Positions 53,261 to 61,888 of a stretch of DNA of 64,000 nucleotides are shown here, piece after piece; positions within the stretch are counted from its first letter, which is position 1, and each line of letters starts with the position of its first letter. The stretch comes from Marinomonas aquimarina (GTDB lineage Bacteria; Pseudomonadota; Gammaproteobacteria; Pseudomonadales; Marinomonadaceae). The notes beneath the pieces were generated by a model. That model saw only the letters and a list, made by a program, of their open reading frames with translations. It was not told the origin of the DNA and ran no database searches. Both the position numbers and the translations under genes were made by a program. The stretch is from assembly GCF_900089755.1 (NCBI RefSeq), contig NZ_FLOC01000008.1:100326-164325 (forward strand), given 5' to 3'.

Positions 53261-54622
53261 ATGCCATCTTTGTTAAAGCATTACCGTCGATCTATTGCTC
53301 TGCACCTACTGCTGGTGATCTTTGGCATCTATTTTTTAGTGGCCGTTCTGGTCACCGTGATACAGCTTTACAAAGAGTACGAAAACACCAAAAAAGAGTT
53401 TTATAATGAGATTCAAACCTTGCCATCCACCTTCGGTAAGGGCATCTCTGACTCGGTATGGACCTATAATCAAGAGCTACTGCAATCGATTCTACAGGGG
53501 ATGTACAACCTACCCATCGTGGTCGGCGTCAAAGTCAGCTCGCTTGACCAAAAAATGGACTTTCAAATTGGCGCTGTATTGAATGAGCAGCACCAATTTG
53601 AATACTACGACTCTAAAGGCCGCCCCACAGAACAAACACTCACGGGGCTGGGCTCGCAAGCCCTTTTCGATCATGAGTTTCCCATTTATTACCAAGGGCC
53701 GGCATTTGATCAGAAAATTCCCTTAGGAACCGTCACGCTTTATTCAAATGACCAGCTGGTTTTTGAGCGATTAAAATATGGCTTCATTCTTATTTTAGTT
53801 AACTCAATTATCAAAACCTGTATGCTCTGGTTTATTATTTATTTCTTTATCAATAAATACCTTGGTAAACCGCTAAAAGAGTTCACGTTTAAGATTCACC
53901 AACAAGACACACACTCCCCCAAACCCATAGATTTGGCGATTAACTGGACCGATAAAAATGAATTACTCGTTCTGAAAGACAGTTATAACCAAATGATTCA
54001 GCGGGTCAATAACAACCAACTCGAATTGCTAAAGCTAAACCAAGAGCTAGATGAGAAGGTTAAAGCTCGAACTCAAGACCTAGAACTGGCCAAGGAAAAC
54101 GCTGAGCTATTAGCCTACAGTGACCCACTTACTAAACTTAATAATCGCCGCGCATTTTTTGACTCTGGCAAGCAATCACTCAATCAGGCTGACACACAAA
54201 AGCATTCGCTTAGCTTGATTATGATTGACCTCGATAATTTTAAAAAACTTAACGACACCTATGGTCATGCTATGGGTGATAAGGTTTTGATCGCTTTTGC
54301 TGACATGCTAAAAAGCAGCCTTAGCTCAACCGATATCATCGGCCGTTTAGGTGGTGAAGAGTTTGCCGTGATTTTGCCGAATACTGGGGAAGAGAAAGCC
54401 CTCCAGATTGCCGAAATGCTCAGCCAAAAAGCCAGTCAAATTGAGCTAATACATGAACAGTCACTGGTTCACTTCACCGCCAGTATGGGAGTTGTTGTCA
54501 ATCCACAGGGAAACGCAACGATAGACTCGCTACTGGCTCAAGCAGACAAGGCACTTTACTTTTCAAAGCGCCAGGGACGCAATCAAGTCACAGCCTATTC
54601 GAGCGTAGTCACCACGACATGA
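53261..54622 (+). CDS. Membrane diguanylate cyclase with periplasmic sensor
   Basis: Protein of 453 residues: membrane segment (12-35), periplasmic sensor (about 40-170), second membrane segment (172-196), HAMP-like linker and coiled coil (about 250-280), GGDEF domain (about 285-445). Catalytic motif GRLGGEEFAVILP (GGEEF 364-368), DLDNFKKLNDTYGHAMGD. The inhibitory-site Arg is missing (SSTD). Probably active and activated by ligand or by the binding protein encoded just upstream. Confidence 0.93.
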   Translation: MPSLLKHYRRSIALHLLLVIFGIYFLVAVLVTVIQLYKEYENTKKEFYNEIQTLPSTFGKGISDSVWTYNQELLQSILQGMYNLPIVVGVKVSSLDQKMDFQIGAVLNEQHQFEYYDSKGRPTEQTLTGLGSQALFDHEFPIYYQGPAFDQKIPLGTVTLYSNDQLVFERLKYGFILILVNSIIKTCMLWFIIYFFINKYLGKPLKEFTFKIHQQDTHSPKPIDLAINWTDKNELLVLKDSYNQMIQRVNNNQLELLKLNQELDEKVKARTQDLELAKENAELLAYSDPLTKLNNRRAFFDSGKQSLNQADTQKHSLSLIMIDLDNFKKLNDTYGHAMGDKVLIAFADMLKSSLSSTDIIGRLGGEEFAVILPNTGEEKALQIAEMLSQKASQIELIHEQSLVHFTASMGVVVNPQGNATIDSLLAQADKALYFSKRQGRNQVTAYSSVVTTT

Positions 54623-54656
54623 GGACGAAAGTCTTTGGCGTTAGCTAACCATCGTT

Positions 54657-54687
54657 CAGATGAAAAGAGCCCTCAAATTTTCATCTG
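54657..54687. repeat. CAGATGAA palindrome, copy 1
   Basis: Perfect 10-bp stem CAGATGAAAA / TTTTCATCTG with an 11-nt loop, between the convergent cyclase and csaA genes. The same stem core occurs at 56121-56150 and 63770-63801. It may double as a terminator. Confidence 0.65.
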
Positions 54688-54697
54688 TCCTAATGAT

Positions 54698-55036
54698 TTA
54701 AGCCAGCTTAGAACCGTTCGGCAACGCCATATCAACGCTAGCAAGCACTACCGCGCCGTCTGGGCGATGCAAGCCGGTTACTAGGCATTCTGACATAAAA
54801 GGGCCAATCTGCTTGGCTGGGAAGTTCACCACCGCTAACACCTGTTTGCCCAGTAAGTCTTCTTTTGCATACAGATCTGTAATCTGGGCACTGGATTTCT
54901 TCACACCTAACTCAGAACCAAAATCGACTTTTAATCTATAAGCTGGTCGGCGCGCTTCTGGGAAGTCTTCTACTTCAACAATCGTCCCCACGCGCATATC
55001 GACCTTTTGGAAGTCACTCCACTCTATATGATTCAT
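54698..55036 (-). CDS. csaA: CsaA-type tRNA-binding/chaperone protein
   Basis: OB-fold tRNA-binding domain protein of 112 residues. Typical segments: SDFQKVDMRVGTIVEVEDFP, ARRPAYRLKVDFGSELG, KKSSAQITDLY, NFPAKQIGPFMSECLVTG. CsaA is a small dimeric chaperone linked to protein export and binds tRNA-like folds. It is monocistronic. Confidence 0.92.
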   Translation of the reverse strand: MNHIEWSDFQKVDMRVGTIVEVEDFPEARRPAYRLKVDFGSELGVKKSSAQITDLYAKEDLLGKQVLAVVNFPAKQIGPFMSECLVTGLHRPDGAVVLASVDMALPNGSKLA

Positions 55037-55140
55037 TTTCTACCTTATTGAAAGCGTTTACAGGGTAGAAAGCATAAAGGGGAACACACCTGCTGTTTTT
55101 GCCGAAAAGACGCAATACTTGTTTGAATGGACGATTTCAA

Positions 55141-55854
55141 TCAGGCCTGAGAAAAGGCTCTGGGGGATAGACCTACATGCTTGGTAAAGCGTCGACTAAA
55201 CGCAGACAGATCACTGTACCCCACTCGCTCAGCAATCAGCTGAACCGGCAGATCCGTATGGGTGAGTAAGGCTTTGGCTTTTTCCATACGTTGTGCAGTG
55301 ATGTATTGATGAGCGCTGATATGAAGATTGTCTTTGAAAAGCTTCTTAAATTGCGTCGGACTTAAACAAGCGACATTGGCTAACTCTGTAATCGTCAGAC
55401 ACTGATCCAGTTGATCTGATATCAACGATTGCACCGCTCGGATACGAGGATCAACCGAGACCGACAACTCTTGCTGAGCCAGTAGCAAGCTGAAGACATT
55501 GGCCATAGCATCTTCCATCTCACCATTTACTTGGGACGCCAGCTGCTTCTCGGCAAAATGAACAAAGCTCAGCAACGCCGACGTCACCGAAAACACGACA
55601 ATATTTTCGTCGAGTAAAGCAGTCGGTAGCTCAGCCATATCCGCAACGATAAAACGGGAGGCTTCATCGGCATGAAATGCATGAGTGACACCTTTACGGA
55701 TCACCAGACAGCTCCCAACTGACACTTTGCCATTAAGCCCCTCCATATCCATATGAATGTTGCCTTGAATAGGAAACACCAGCTGACTGAAGTCAGCATG
55801 CATATGACTATTCATACGTTTGGTGTAGGTGCGAATACTGAGATTAGCTTTCAT
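55141..55854 (-). CDS. AraC-family transcriptional regulator
   Basis: Regulator of about 237 residues. An N-terminal cupin-like sensing domain (SHMHADFSQLVFPIQGNIHM) is followed by a C-terminal double helix-turn-helix (CLTITELANVACLSPTQFKK and VQLIAERVGYSDLSAFSRRF). The open frame reaches 55971, but the usual entry for this subgroup (IRTYTKRMNSHMH) favours the ATG at 55854; the ribosome binding site is unclear. No adjacent target gene is obvious. Confidence 0.85.
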   Translation of the reverse strand: MKANLSIRTYTKRMNSHMHADFSQLVFPIQGNIHMDMEGLNGKVSVGSCLVIRKGVTHAFHADEASRFIVADMAELPTALLDENIVVFSVTSALLSFVHFAEKQLASQVNGEMEDAMANVFSLLLAQQELSVSVDPRIRAVQSLISDQLDQCLTITELANVACLSPTQFKKLFKDNLHISAHQYITAQRMEKAKALLTHTDLPVQLIAERVGYSDLSAFSRRFTKHVGLSPRAFSQA

Positions 55855-56120
55855 ATTGGCTGCGATTGTTAAAAGAGTCAGTGATGGGAAATTAGTCCCA
55901 ATTTGCCATGAAAGCAAATCGTCCCGCCACCCTTCCAATCTTGAGTTCATCGGTGATGAAACTGTGTCCAAGCACTTGCATCTTAACAGTGCGTTCAGCG
56001 CGCTTGCGTGTACAGGTGTTATTCAAGGTAGTTAGCTTTGTACGGAGAAGACTAATCATTCTAGCGCTAGAGAAAGCCGCTAAGCCATTCTCTAAGTAAG
56101 TCTATGGAGAAAGGGATTGT

Positions 56121-56150
56121 GGATCAGATGAATAAAATTTCATCTGATCC
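56121..56150. repeat. CAGATGAA palindrome, copy 2
   Basis: Perfect 12-bp stem GGATCAGATGAA / TTCATCTGATCC with a 6-nt A/T loop, just beyond the XRE gene stop. No U-run follows on the minus strand. Confidence 0.7.
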
Positions 56151-56160
56151 AATGCTTTAT

Positions 56161-56574
56161 TTATAGGACGCCTTCTGTGTCATTATCAAATGACAATTGC
56201 CACTGATGAAGTGCTTTTAGCTGATCACGCAGTAAGGCTTGATTGCTTGTCGTAAGCTCATTATAAAGTTTCAACACCATCCGCGAGCCAGCACACAAAT
56301 CCAAGATGTCGTGTTGATCGTGCCAAGTCTTTTCATTGTTATGCTCTAAGAAACTTGGGACCTCTGATTCCGGCTGTTCGCAGGCCGCATAAAGCACAGA
56401 TGGCGTTGTGCCTAACGCTTGAGAGATCTTTTGCAACACCTTTTGCGAAGGCTGTCTCAGCCCTTGCTCAATACGTGAGACATTACTGGTGGCGATGTCA
56501 GCCTCCAGTGCGATCTGCTCTTGGGTCATTTTGCGTTGTTTACGCAAGGTTTTAATAACATAGCCAATATTCAT
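56161..56574 (-). CDS. XRE-family repressor
   Basis: Small DNA-binding protein of 137 residues. The N-terminal Cro/C1 helix-turn-helix (about 5-60) reads IKTLRKQRKMTQEQIALEAD and IATSNVSRIEQGLRQPS; the C-terminal part is helical and may dimerise. The start at 56574 begins at the conserved helix 1; the longer frame overlaps operator DNA. It is divergent from the PAS-EAL gene, with three palindromic operators between them, and is the obvious candidate to bind them and to repress itself and the EAL gene. Confidence 0.9.
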   Translation of the reverse strand: MNIGYVIKTLRKQRKMTQEQIALEADIATSNVSRIEQGLRQPSQKVLQKISQALGTTPSVLYAACEQPESEVPSFLEHNNEKTWHDQHDILDLCAGSRMVLKLYNELTTSNQALLRDQLKALHQWQLSFDNDTEGVL

Positions 56575-56595
56575 AGCGAGATTATCCGTATTTTT

Positions 56596-56610
56596 TTGCC
56601 TAAACGGCAA
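56596..56610. promoter_or_regulatory. TTGCC-N5-GGCAA operator 1
   Basis: TTGCCTAAACGGCAA palindrome, 21 bp upstream of the XRE start, probably covering its own promoter or leader. Confidence 0.75.
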
Positions 56611-56640
56611 AACCAATAGGGCAAATTAATCGCAAATCTA

Positions 56641-56655
56641 TTGCCAATAGGGCAA
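56641..56655. promoter_or_regulatory. TTGCC-N5-GGCAA operator 2
   Basis: TTGCCAATAGGGCAA palindrome in the middle of the divergent interval. Degenerate half-sites (CCAATAGGGCAA at 56613-56624 and TAGGCAA near 56663-56669) lie on either side. Confidence 0.75.
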
Positions 56656-56674
56656 TTACAACTAGGCAAATTCC

Positions 56675-56703
56675 TTGACATTTATTGCCTAAAAGGCAAT
56701 ATT
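56675..56703 (+). promoter_or_regulatory. Promoter of the PAS-EAL gene with operator 3 in the spacer
   Basis: TTGACA (56675-56680) is a consensus -35; 17 bp further is AATATT (56698-56703) as a weak -10. The palindrome TTGCCTAAAAGGCAA (56685-56699) fills the spacer between them, so a bound repressor would exclude RNA polymerase. Confidence 0.7.
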
Positions 56704-56794
56704 TGCAAGTAAATGCCTTGTTTGTATCGTTCAAACGAAGATCGCAAGTTCTTGTAAAACTTCAGCAAACAGTAAAAATTTGGCGAATATTTGG

Positions 56795-57940
56795 ATGTAT
56801 AGCGATAAAATTGATTTTGAGGCTGATAGGGAAATGTTACAAGAAACGAAAGGATGCTTTATTGTATTAGATCGTAATGATCGTTTGGTTTTTTGTAACG
56901 AGGCATTAAATGCCACCTATTTAGAAACTTTTAAACACTACTCTCTGACTCCAGAAAGTTTTTGGCTAAAGAAAGAGCAGCGGGGGTTTGATCTTAGCGA
57001 GTTTCATAACTTTGTCGGACAGGAGATTGAGCTTCTATACAAGAGTAAACTCAACGGCTTTACCGATATCACTCTAACCGTTGAAAAACTAGAAATAACC
57101 AGCCAAACGTTTTTAGCCGTCAGACAGGTTAACCCTCCCCTAATAGCAACAAACACCCCACTAAAATCCTCAGAACTTCTTATAGATCAATTAGTAAGCG
57201 ACATACAAGCAGGAAAGATCTCTGTTTACTACCAGCCACAAATCAATGCACGTACGGGCGAACTGTACGGTATTGAAGCCCTCTCTAGATGGGATAGAGG
57301 TCAAGATACTCCGATCAGCCCTGATATATTTGTGGCTCTAGCAGAAGAGTTTAACTTTATCGCTGAACTGGATATTTGGGTGCTCGACCAAGTTTGCCAA
57401 CAGTTAACAACATGGACAGAAAAAGGCATAGACATCCCTATGACTTCGGTTAATTTTTCGCCCATGAGCCTTAACAACCAAAATACTCACCAAAGAATAA
57501 TAGACACATTAGTAAAAAATAATATTCCTCCAGATCGGATTATTATCGAGATCACAGAAGGCAAGAAGATTGACTATTGTGATCACATAATTTCTTCAAT
57601 ATTTTATTTAAGCTCTATGGGAATTAAGTTTTCTCTCGATGACTTTGGCATTGGCTATTCAAACTTTAAAAGGCTCACCAGCCTTCCTGTCTCGCAACTA
57701 AAACTCGATCGATCTTTTGTTTTACCTTTGCCTAATAAAGCCTATATAGAAATTTGTCTTTCTACATTATCAATTGGTAAGAAACTCGGATTATCCGTGG
57801 TTGCAGAAGGAGTAGAAAATACGGATCAACTTGAAATACTTGAAGACCTTGGCTGCCAAGTATTTCAGGGGTACCTTTTCTCTAAGCCCTTACCAGAAGC
57901 TGAGTTTGAGAACTGGTTTTACCACAACCACAAGTTCTAA
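56795..57940 (+). CDS. PAS-EAL cyclic di-GMP phosphodiesterase
   Basis: Soluble protein of about 381 residues. An N-terminal PAS-like sensor (CFIVLDRNDRLVFCNEALNA) of about 110 residues precedes an EAL domain (about 130-375). Metal and catalytic motifs are present: GIEALSRW, NFSPMSL, IIEITEG, LDDFGIGYSNF, KLDRSF, VAEGVEN. Expected to hydrolyse c-di-GMP. The coding sequence is more A/T-rich than its neighbours. The true start is uncertain (TTG 56780, ATG 56795 or ATG 56834; the last has AGGG close upstream). Probably repressed by the divergent XRE protein. Confidence 0.9.
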   Translation: MYSDKIDFEADREMLQETKGCFIVLDRNDRLVFCNEALNATYLETFKHYSLTPESFWLKKEQRGFDLSEFHNFVGQEIELLYKSKLNGFTDITLTVEKLEITSQTFLAVRQVNPPLIATNTPLKSSELLIDQLVSDIQAGKISVYYQPQINARTGELYGIEALSRWDRGQDTPISPDIFVALAEEFNFIAELDIWVLDQVCQQLTTWTEKGIDIPMTSVNFSPMSLNNQNTHQRIIDTLVKNNIPPDRIIIEITEGKKIDYCDHIISSIFYLSSMGIKFSLDDFGIGYSNFKRLTSLPVSQLKLDRSFVLPLPNKAYIEICLSTLSIGKKLGLSVVAEGVENTDQLEILEDLGCQVFQGYLFSKPLPEAEFENWFYHNHKF

Positions 57941-57976
57941 GATCGATACGGCCCTGGCAATATCACTATAAAGATC

Positions 57977-58558
57977 TTAAAGGCCTTTGATCTTATGTTG
58001 AATACAAATGGCCGAATGGGCGTCGTTGGCCGCATAAAGTGTTTGGCTTTCACTCAGCGGATAAGCGCCCCAATTGGATTTTTGCGCCCCCTTGCCCAGC
58101 CGAGCCTGCAACACCATCGCCACGCCCGCTCTGGCGCCGATGTCATTCTTTTCGCCCGCTAAACGCTTCAAAGTCTTAGCCAAATCTTCCGTGTTGACAA
58201 TGCTAATGCCAAGCTTGCCTCTTAATTCACGATTATCGTCTTTCAAACCAAAGCCCACTTTTTGAATCTGCGGATTGGATAGGATTTCCGCCACGGCCGC
58301 CAGTGCCACAGGAAATCGTGTCGGGAATAAAAAGCCCTGAGTCACCGTCGCCAGCTGGATCAAGGTGGGCCCTGGGCTCACCTCACCCTTGCGGAAAATC
58401 GGTTTACTTTCCGTGTCATAGCCGACGCTCACTTGCTGATGCAACACAGCTAGCGCTTGGGCCGCATCATCCTCGTTCTCAATCACCAAAATATCGTCCA
58501 AGGCTAAGCCTTGATAGGTTGGCAATTGATTAATCTGTTCTTTCGTTGGGCGTTGCAT
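57977..58558 (-). CDS. DEDD-family 3'-5' exonuclease
   Basis: Protein of 193 residues with a single RNase D/DEDDy-like exonuclease domain. It has the VGYDTESKP motif (first Asp and Glu), the middle VGFGLKDDNREL motif, and YAANDAHSAICI with the last Asp and Tyr. Expected to trim 3' ends of RNA or DNA; it lacks the HRDC domain of RNase D. Single gene. Confidence 0.88.
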   Translation of the reverse strand: MQRPTKEQINQLPTYQGLALDDILVIENEDDAAQALAVLHQQVSVGYDTESKPIFRKGEVSPGPTLIQLATVTQGFLFPTRFPVALAAVAEILSNPQIQKVGFGLKDDNRELRGKLGISIVNTEDLAKTLKRLAGEKNDIGARAGVAMVLQARLGKGAQKSNWGAYPLSESQTLYAANDAHSAICIQHKIKGL

Positions 58559-58740
58559 CGCTTTGCTCTTTTCTTATATCGCTCGATAAGGCCCATTGTT
58601 TACTCGAATTGCGTTGTCTTGTCGAGCAAGGATCACTTGTGCTGAGCCATAATGGACAGAACACAGCTGCTTGTTAACAGTGCAATAGCTGGATTAATTA
58701 GCGGTGGGAAGAAAGTTTTGCGGACAGTCGTATTAAATTG

Positions 58741-60201
58741 TTATCTGCCCCCAATGATTCCTTTTCCTGCCAACTCGCTGTAAAGAGCGTCTGCTTCCGC
58801 CAGCAACCTTGACGAAAAGACCGACCTATCGGTCTCATCTGACTCACTTCGGAAATAGCGAGTGAAGTCTTGCTCGTCACTGTCGAGCCCCAATTTGGCC
58901 AGCAGTTGATGCATGCAAGGGGTAGCACTGGAGCGCAATTCATCTTGTAAGACAATATGACAAAAGTCCGCACAGGCAAGCACCTCGCGAAACGCAGCAA
59001 TCCAATAGGCCAACCAATAATCTGGAGAATCTGGACTGTATGCGGTGCTATCAAACCCCTCGAAGGCGATGGGTGTATGCAGTAAACCGAATTCAAGATG
59101 TCCGATATCCCGCATGTAGCGGCGTACAAAATCGTCATTCGAATGCTGTTCCATAAAATTCTGATGCTGACGCAAAAGTGATGCTGCATGGGGCGCAGGT
59201 CTTCGAATAGGCACGACTATTTGAGCGCAGGGAAAGGTCTTTCGAATCACACGCAGCCGAGCAATGTTGAGGTTGTTCTTGGAGAGGTAGTGAGCATTGA
59301 TCCGCCCACGCAGGTAAGGCACCTTTTGAAAACACATCTGTAAGCGAGAGGCCCCTTCGCCCTGCAGATCGTCTTCCTGCCAGATGCTGATGCGACCCTC
59401 GTCATATTTCTCAGGCCAATAAAGTTTCCAATACACCTCATCAAAGGCCTCGGGGCTATCAAGGTCAATCTCTAATCCATCACCATGAGCCCTCTCCTTT
59501 CGTGCCACTTGCCCTCTAAAGGGCCCCCCTAAGCGGTTCCATAGATAGGGAGCTGTTATAAACGGCATATCGCGATAAGTATGGCTTGCAACCGAGGGTA
59601 ATTCACACAAAGCATTGAGTAAGGCGGTTGTGCCACCTCGTGCCAATGACGTAATAAAGATTGGCGGGCGATATTCAATATTGCGATGAAATAGGCGAAA
59701 AGCAGCGTCATCCACCCGAGCGGCTAATCTTTGTAGTGTTGGGCTGGCAAACGCCATCATATGTAGGATGCGCTCACCCGTGCTGTAGGATAACTCGTTA
59801 TTGAGTTTGTCTGCGTCAGGCCATTGACGCCCTAGTAACCAAACGGCCGTAATGACTGCCAAGCTGACTAAGATTATGTAGTCGGGGCGCAACATAAGAT
59901 CAATGGTCTCGCCTTCGCTCGCGATATGAAGCCAATCAGCGAGATAAATAATCGCATAGGTGAAGAAGAAACACAGAGCAAAGCGCCAACAGATTGACCA
60001 CGCCCCGATTAATAAGGCAATACCAGCACGGCGAACAGCTATCTCCTTATCCTCGTCCGTCATTTGCGCATCCATCATCGTAGCAATGCCGTGATAGGCG
60101 TTCTGCGAAACGTTGCGAGCCGTTTGCCCAATCCTAGTAATGTATAAACCGAATGCAAAGATTCCGACGGCGATGACCGAAACTAGAAACTCGGCGGTCA
60201 T
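58741..60201 (-). CDS. Membrane-anchored sulfotransferase
   Basis: Protein of 486 residues. Three N-terminal membrane segments (about 5-22, 61-89, 108-124) are followed by a sulfotransferase domain. The PAPS 5'-phosphosulfate loop is FITSLARGGTTALLNAL (182-198), and a later VRVxRK-like region reads RLRVIRKTFPCAQIVVPIRR. It would transfer sulfate to a glycan or lipid acceptor at the membrane. It is the last gene of a three-gene cluster and overlaps the preceding small membrane gene by 4 bp. Confidence 0.85.
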   Translation of the reverse strand: MTAEFLVSVIAVGIFAFGLYITRIGQTARNVSQNAYHGIATMMDAQMTDEDKEIAVRRAGIALLIGAWSICWRFALCFFFTYAIIYLADWLHIASEGETIDLMLRPDYIILVSLAVITAVWLLGRQWPDADKLNNELSYSTGERILHMMAFASPTLQRLAARVDDAAFRLFHRNIEYRPPIFITSLARGGTTALLNALCELPSVASHTYRDMPFITAPYLWNRLGGPFRGQVARKERAHGDGLEIDLDSPEAFDEVYWKLYWPEKYDEGRISIWQEDDLQGEGASRLQMCFQKVPYLRGRINAHYLSKNNLNIARLRVIRKTFPCAQIVVPIRRPAPHAASLLRQHQNFMEQHSNDDFVRRYMRDIGHLEFGLLHTPIAFEGFDSTAYSPDSPDYWLAYWIAAFREVLACADFCHIVLQDELRSSATPCMHQLLAKLGLDSDEQDFTRYFRSESDETDRSVFSSRLLAEADALYSELAGKGIIGGR

Positions 60202-60422
60202 TGATCGTTACTCTTAGGTTCATCTTTTACTTCGGTTTGCCGTTGCTTCTTCAAGATACGCTTCAGTGGGTACCATAGGAAACCAACAAGCAGCAGGAGT
60301 ATCCCTAATGCGACCGCGAAGAAAGTGGCGATAGCCCCCAGCCCAGCACCAGGCCCAATGTAAGCAAGGGCGGATGTTGGCGCTAGCATTAAAACAATTA
60401 TATAAAACTGGATCTTTCTCAT
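60198..60422 (-). CDS. Small YIGPGAG membrane protein of the sulfotransferase cluster
   Basis: Protein of 74 residues. Signal peptide or first membrane helix (MRKIQFYIIVLMLAPTSALA), then the glycine motif AYIGPGAGLGAI, a second hydrophobic helix, and a basic, then acidic, tail (LKRILKKQRQTEVKDEPKS). It overlaps the sulfotransferase start by 4 bp, so translational coupling is likely. The function is unknown; a small partner that anchors or couples the two enzymes is an inference from operon position. Confidence 0.8.
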   Translation of the reverse strand: MRKIQFYIIVLMLAPTSALAYIGPGAGLGAIATFFAVALGILLLLVGFLWYPLKRILKKQRQTEVKDEPKSNDQ

Positions 60423-60523
60423 ATCGCGCCTCTTTAATATCAGCAGTGTAATAAAAGCTTTGCGACTGCAGTATCAGGTTAAACCAATCGACTTAATCCA
60501 TTAACACTTACCTGTTTCTGTTT

Positions 60524-61888
60524 TTACTGTTCGCAGTTACGCAACTCTTCTTGAAAATAATTGGCCTGATAAATAACAGCATTTGTTATCTCACCAATGT
60601 AGTCATCATCAACTTTATTAACATATTCCCAAACAATATTTTTTTCAGAGTCCACTTCAAGCACACGGCCAGCATCGAATTCTGTAATCAAAATATGATT
60701 ATTGTTGAGTAACTCATGCTGCCCACGTATCACTGACAGCATTTCTTGCCCGGGCTGTTCCCCAAAAAGCACCTCTGTTTCTCGGCTAATAGGATCGACA
60801 GCCATAATATTTGTTGAAAATTCACTGTCTAAATCTGTTTGCCTATTCACATAGGCCGTTTGATACACATTGTTATTAAAAATAGAAATCCTTCCGTCCG
60901 CCATAAACTCTGGATCATGTTGTCTTATCCAGGGGCCAGTTTGATACCACTTTATTTTTTTACTAACAGGGTCAATTACAAAAACCAAATTCAGCCTCTT
61001 AACCGATACCGCGAGATCTCCTGCGGAAAATAATGGAAAGTCATCCGCTAAATCGGACGGAAGTTCTGCGACTTTATTAGCATGTACTAACTCGCTGTCT
61101 AGTACTGCTCTGGAAGAGAAAAGCAGCCCATTGGCCGTCATTAATGATTCAAGGTTGTTTTCCATCAGCAATGCTGGGATTGATATGGTTTCAAGTATGT
61201 CACCGTCTTCCGCGATCCGAATGATGGTGTCCTCAAGGATCACTCTATCGTTTCCTGGGCTAGTGAATGGCGGAAAGCGATCCGGCTCCTCTTTGGCGTT
61301 CCATTTAAGGCGACTTAACCCCCAATATCCTCCAGCTTCTGCTGGCACTATCGAGTGGTGTGTTGGTTGGTTTACCGTCCACATTACTTGTCCGCATTGG
61401 TTGAGTTTTACACTGCCACAATACTCATAATTGAAAACTACTTCTCCTTTTGGCGTTAAATGAACGCCATGTGTATCAGTATATAGAGGAGATAACATAT
61501 TACAGGTGCGGCTATCTTCATGTGGAAAATGCTTTAAGTAGTCCAGTGACCATTTTTTAACAATCGTACCATCGCGTTTAATTAGACGTATTTGGTTTTC
61601 ATCATCAAAAAAACCTGACATTAATATGTAGGCATTATCCTCTGGGAGTAAATTGACCGTCACACCACCGCCTTGCCCACGGGATGGTTGCATATGCTCA
61701 TAACGCGGATCCCTAGTAATATCGCCGGAAGAAACTAAATTCATTGCCATTCTAAGTTGAGGGAGAGGAAATAAGTCACTTCCATAAGAGATCAAACCGT
61801 AGACAAATCCCCCTAATACTAAAATAATGATTCTAGACAGCGTGAACAGCAGTTTAGGAAGCTGGCTGATATCAAAAAACTTTCGCAT
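60524..61888 (-). CDS. Arylsulfotransferase-like (ASST) protein
   Basis: Protein of 454 residues with one N-terminal membrane helix (about 10-35) and a beta-propeller-like remainder resembling arylsulfotransferases: DNAYILMSGFFDDENQIRL, DTHGVHLTPKGEVVFNYEY, THHSIVPAEAGGYWGLSR and QHELLNNNHILITEFDAGR, with GRVLEVDSEKNIVWEYVN. Classic ASST enzymes use a His-sulfate intermediate and a phenolic sulfate donor. The His residues in GVHL, HHS and GQHELLNN fit that layout. First gene of the three-gene cluster, 101 bp before the YIGPGAG gene. Confidence 0.82.
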   Translation of the reverse strand: MRKFFDISQLPKLLFTLSRIIILVLGGFVYGLISYGSDLFPLPQLRMAMNLVSSGDITRDPRYEHMQPSRGQGGGVTVNLLPEDNAYILMSGFFDDENQIRLIKRDGTIVKKWSLDYLKHFPHEDSRTCNMLSPLYTDTHGVHLTPKGEVVFNYEYCGSVKLNQCGQVMWTVNQPTHHSIVPAEAGGYWGLSRLKWNAKEEPDRFPPFTSPGNDRVILEDTIIRIAEDGDILETISIPALLMENNLESLMTANGLLFSSRAVLDSELVHANKVAELPSDLADDFPLFSAGDLAVSVKRLNLVFVIDPVSKKIKWYQTGPWIRQHDPEFMADGRISIFNNNVYQTAYVNRQTDLDSEFSTNIMAVDPISRETEVLFGEQPGQEMLSVIRGQHELLNNNHILITEFDAGRVLEVDSEKNIVWEYVNKVDDDYIGEITNAVIYQANYFQEELRNCEQ

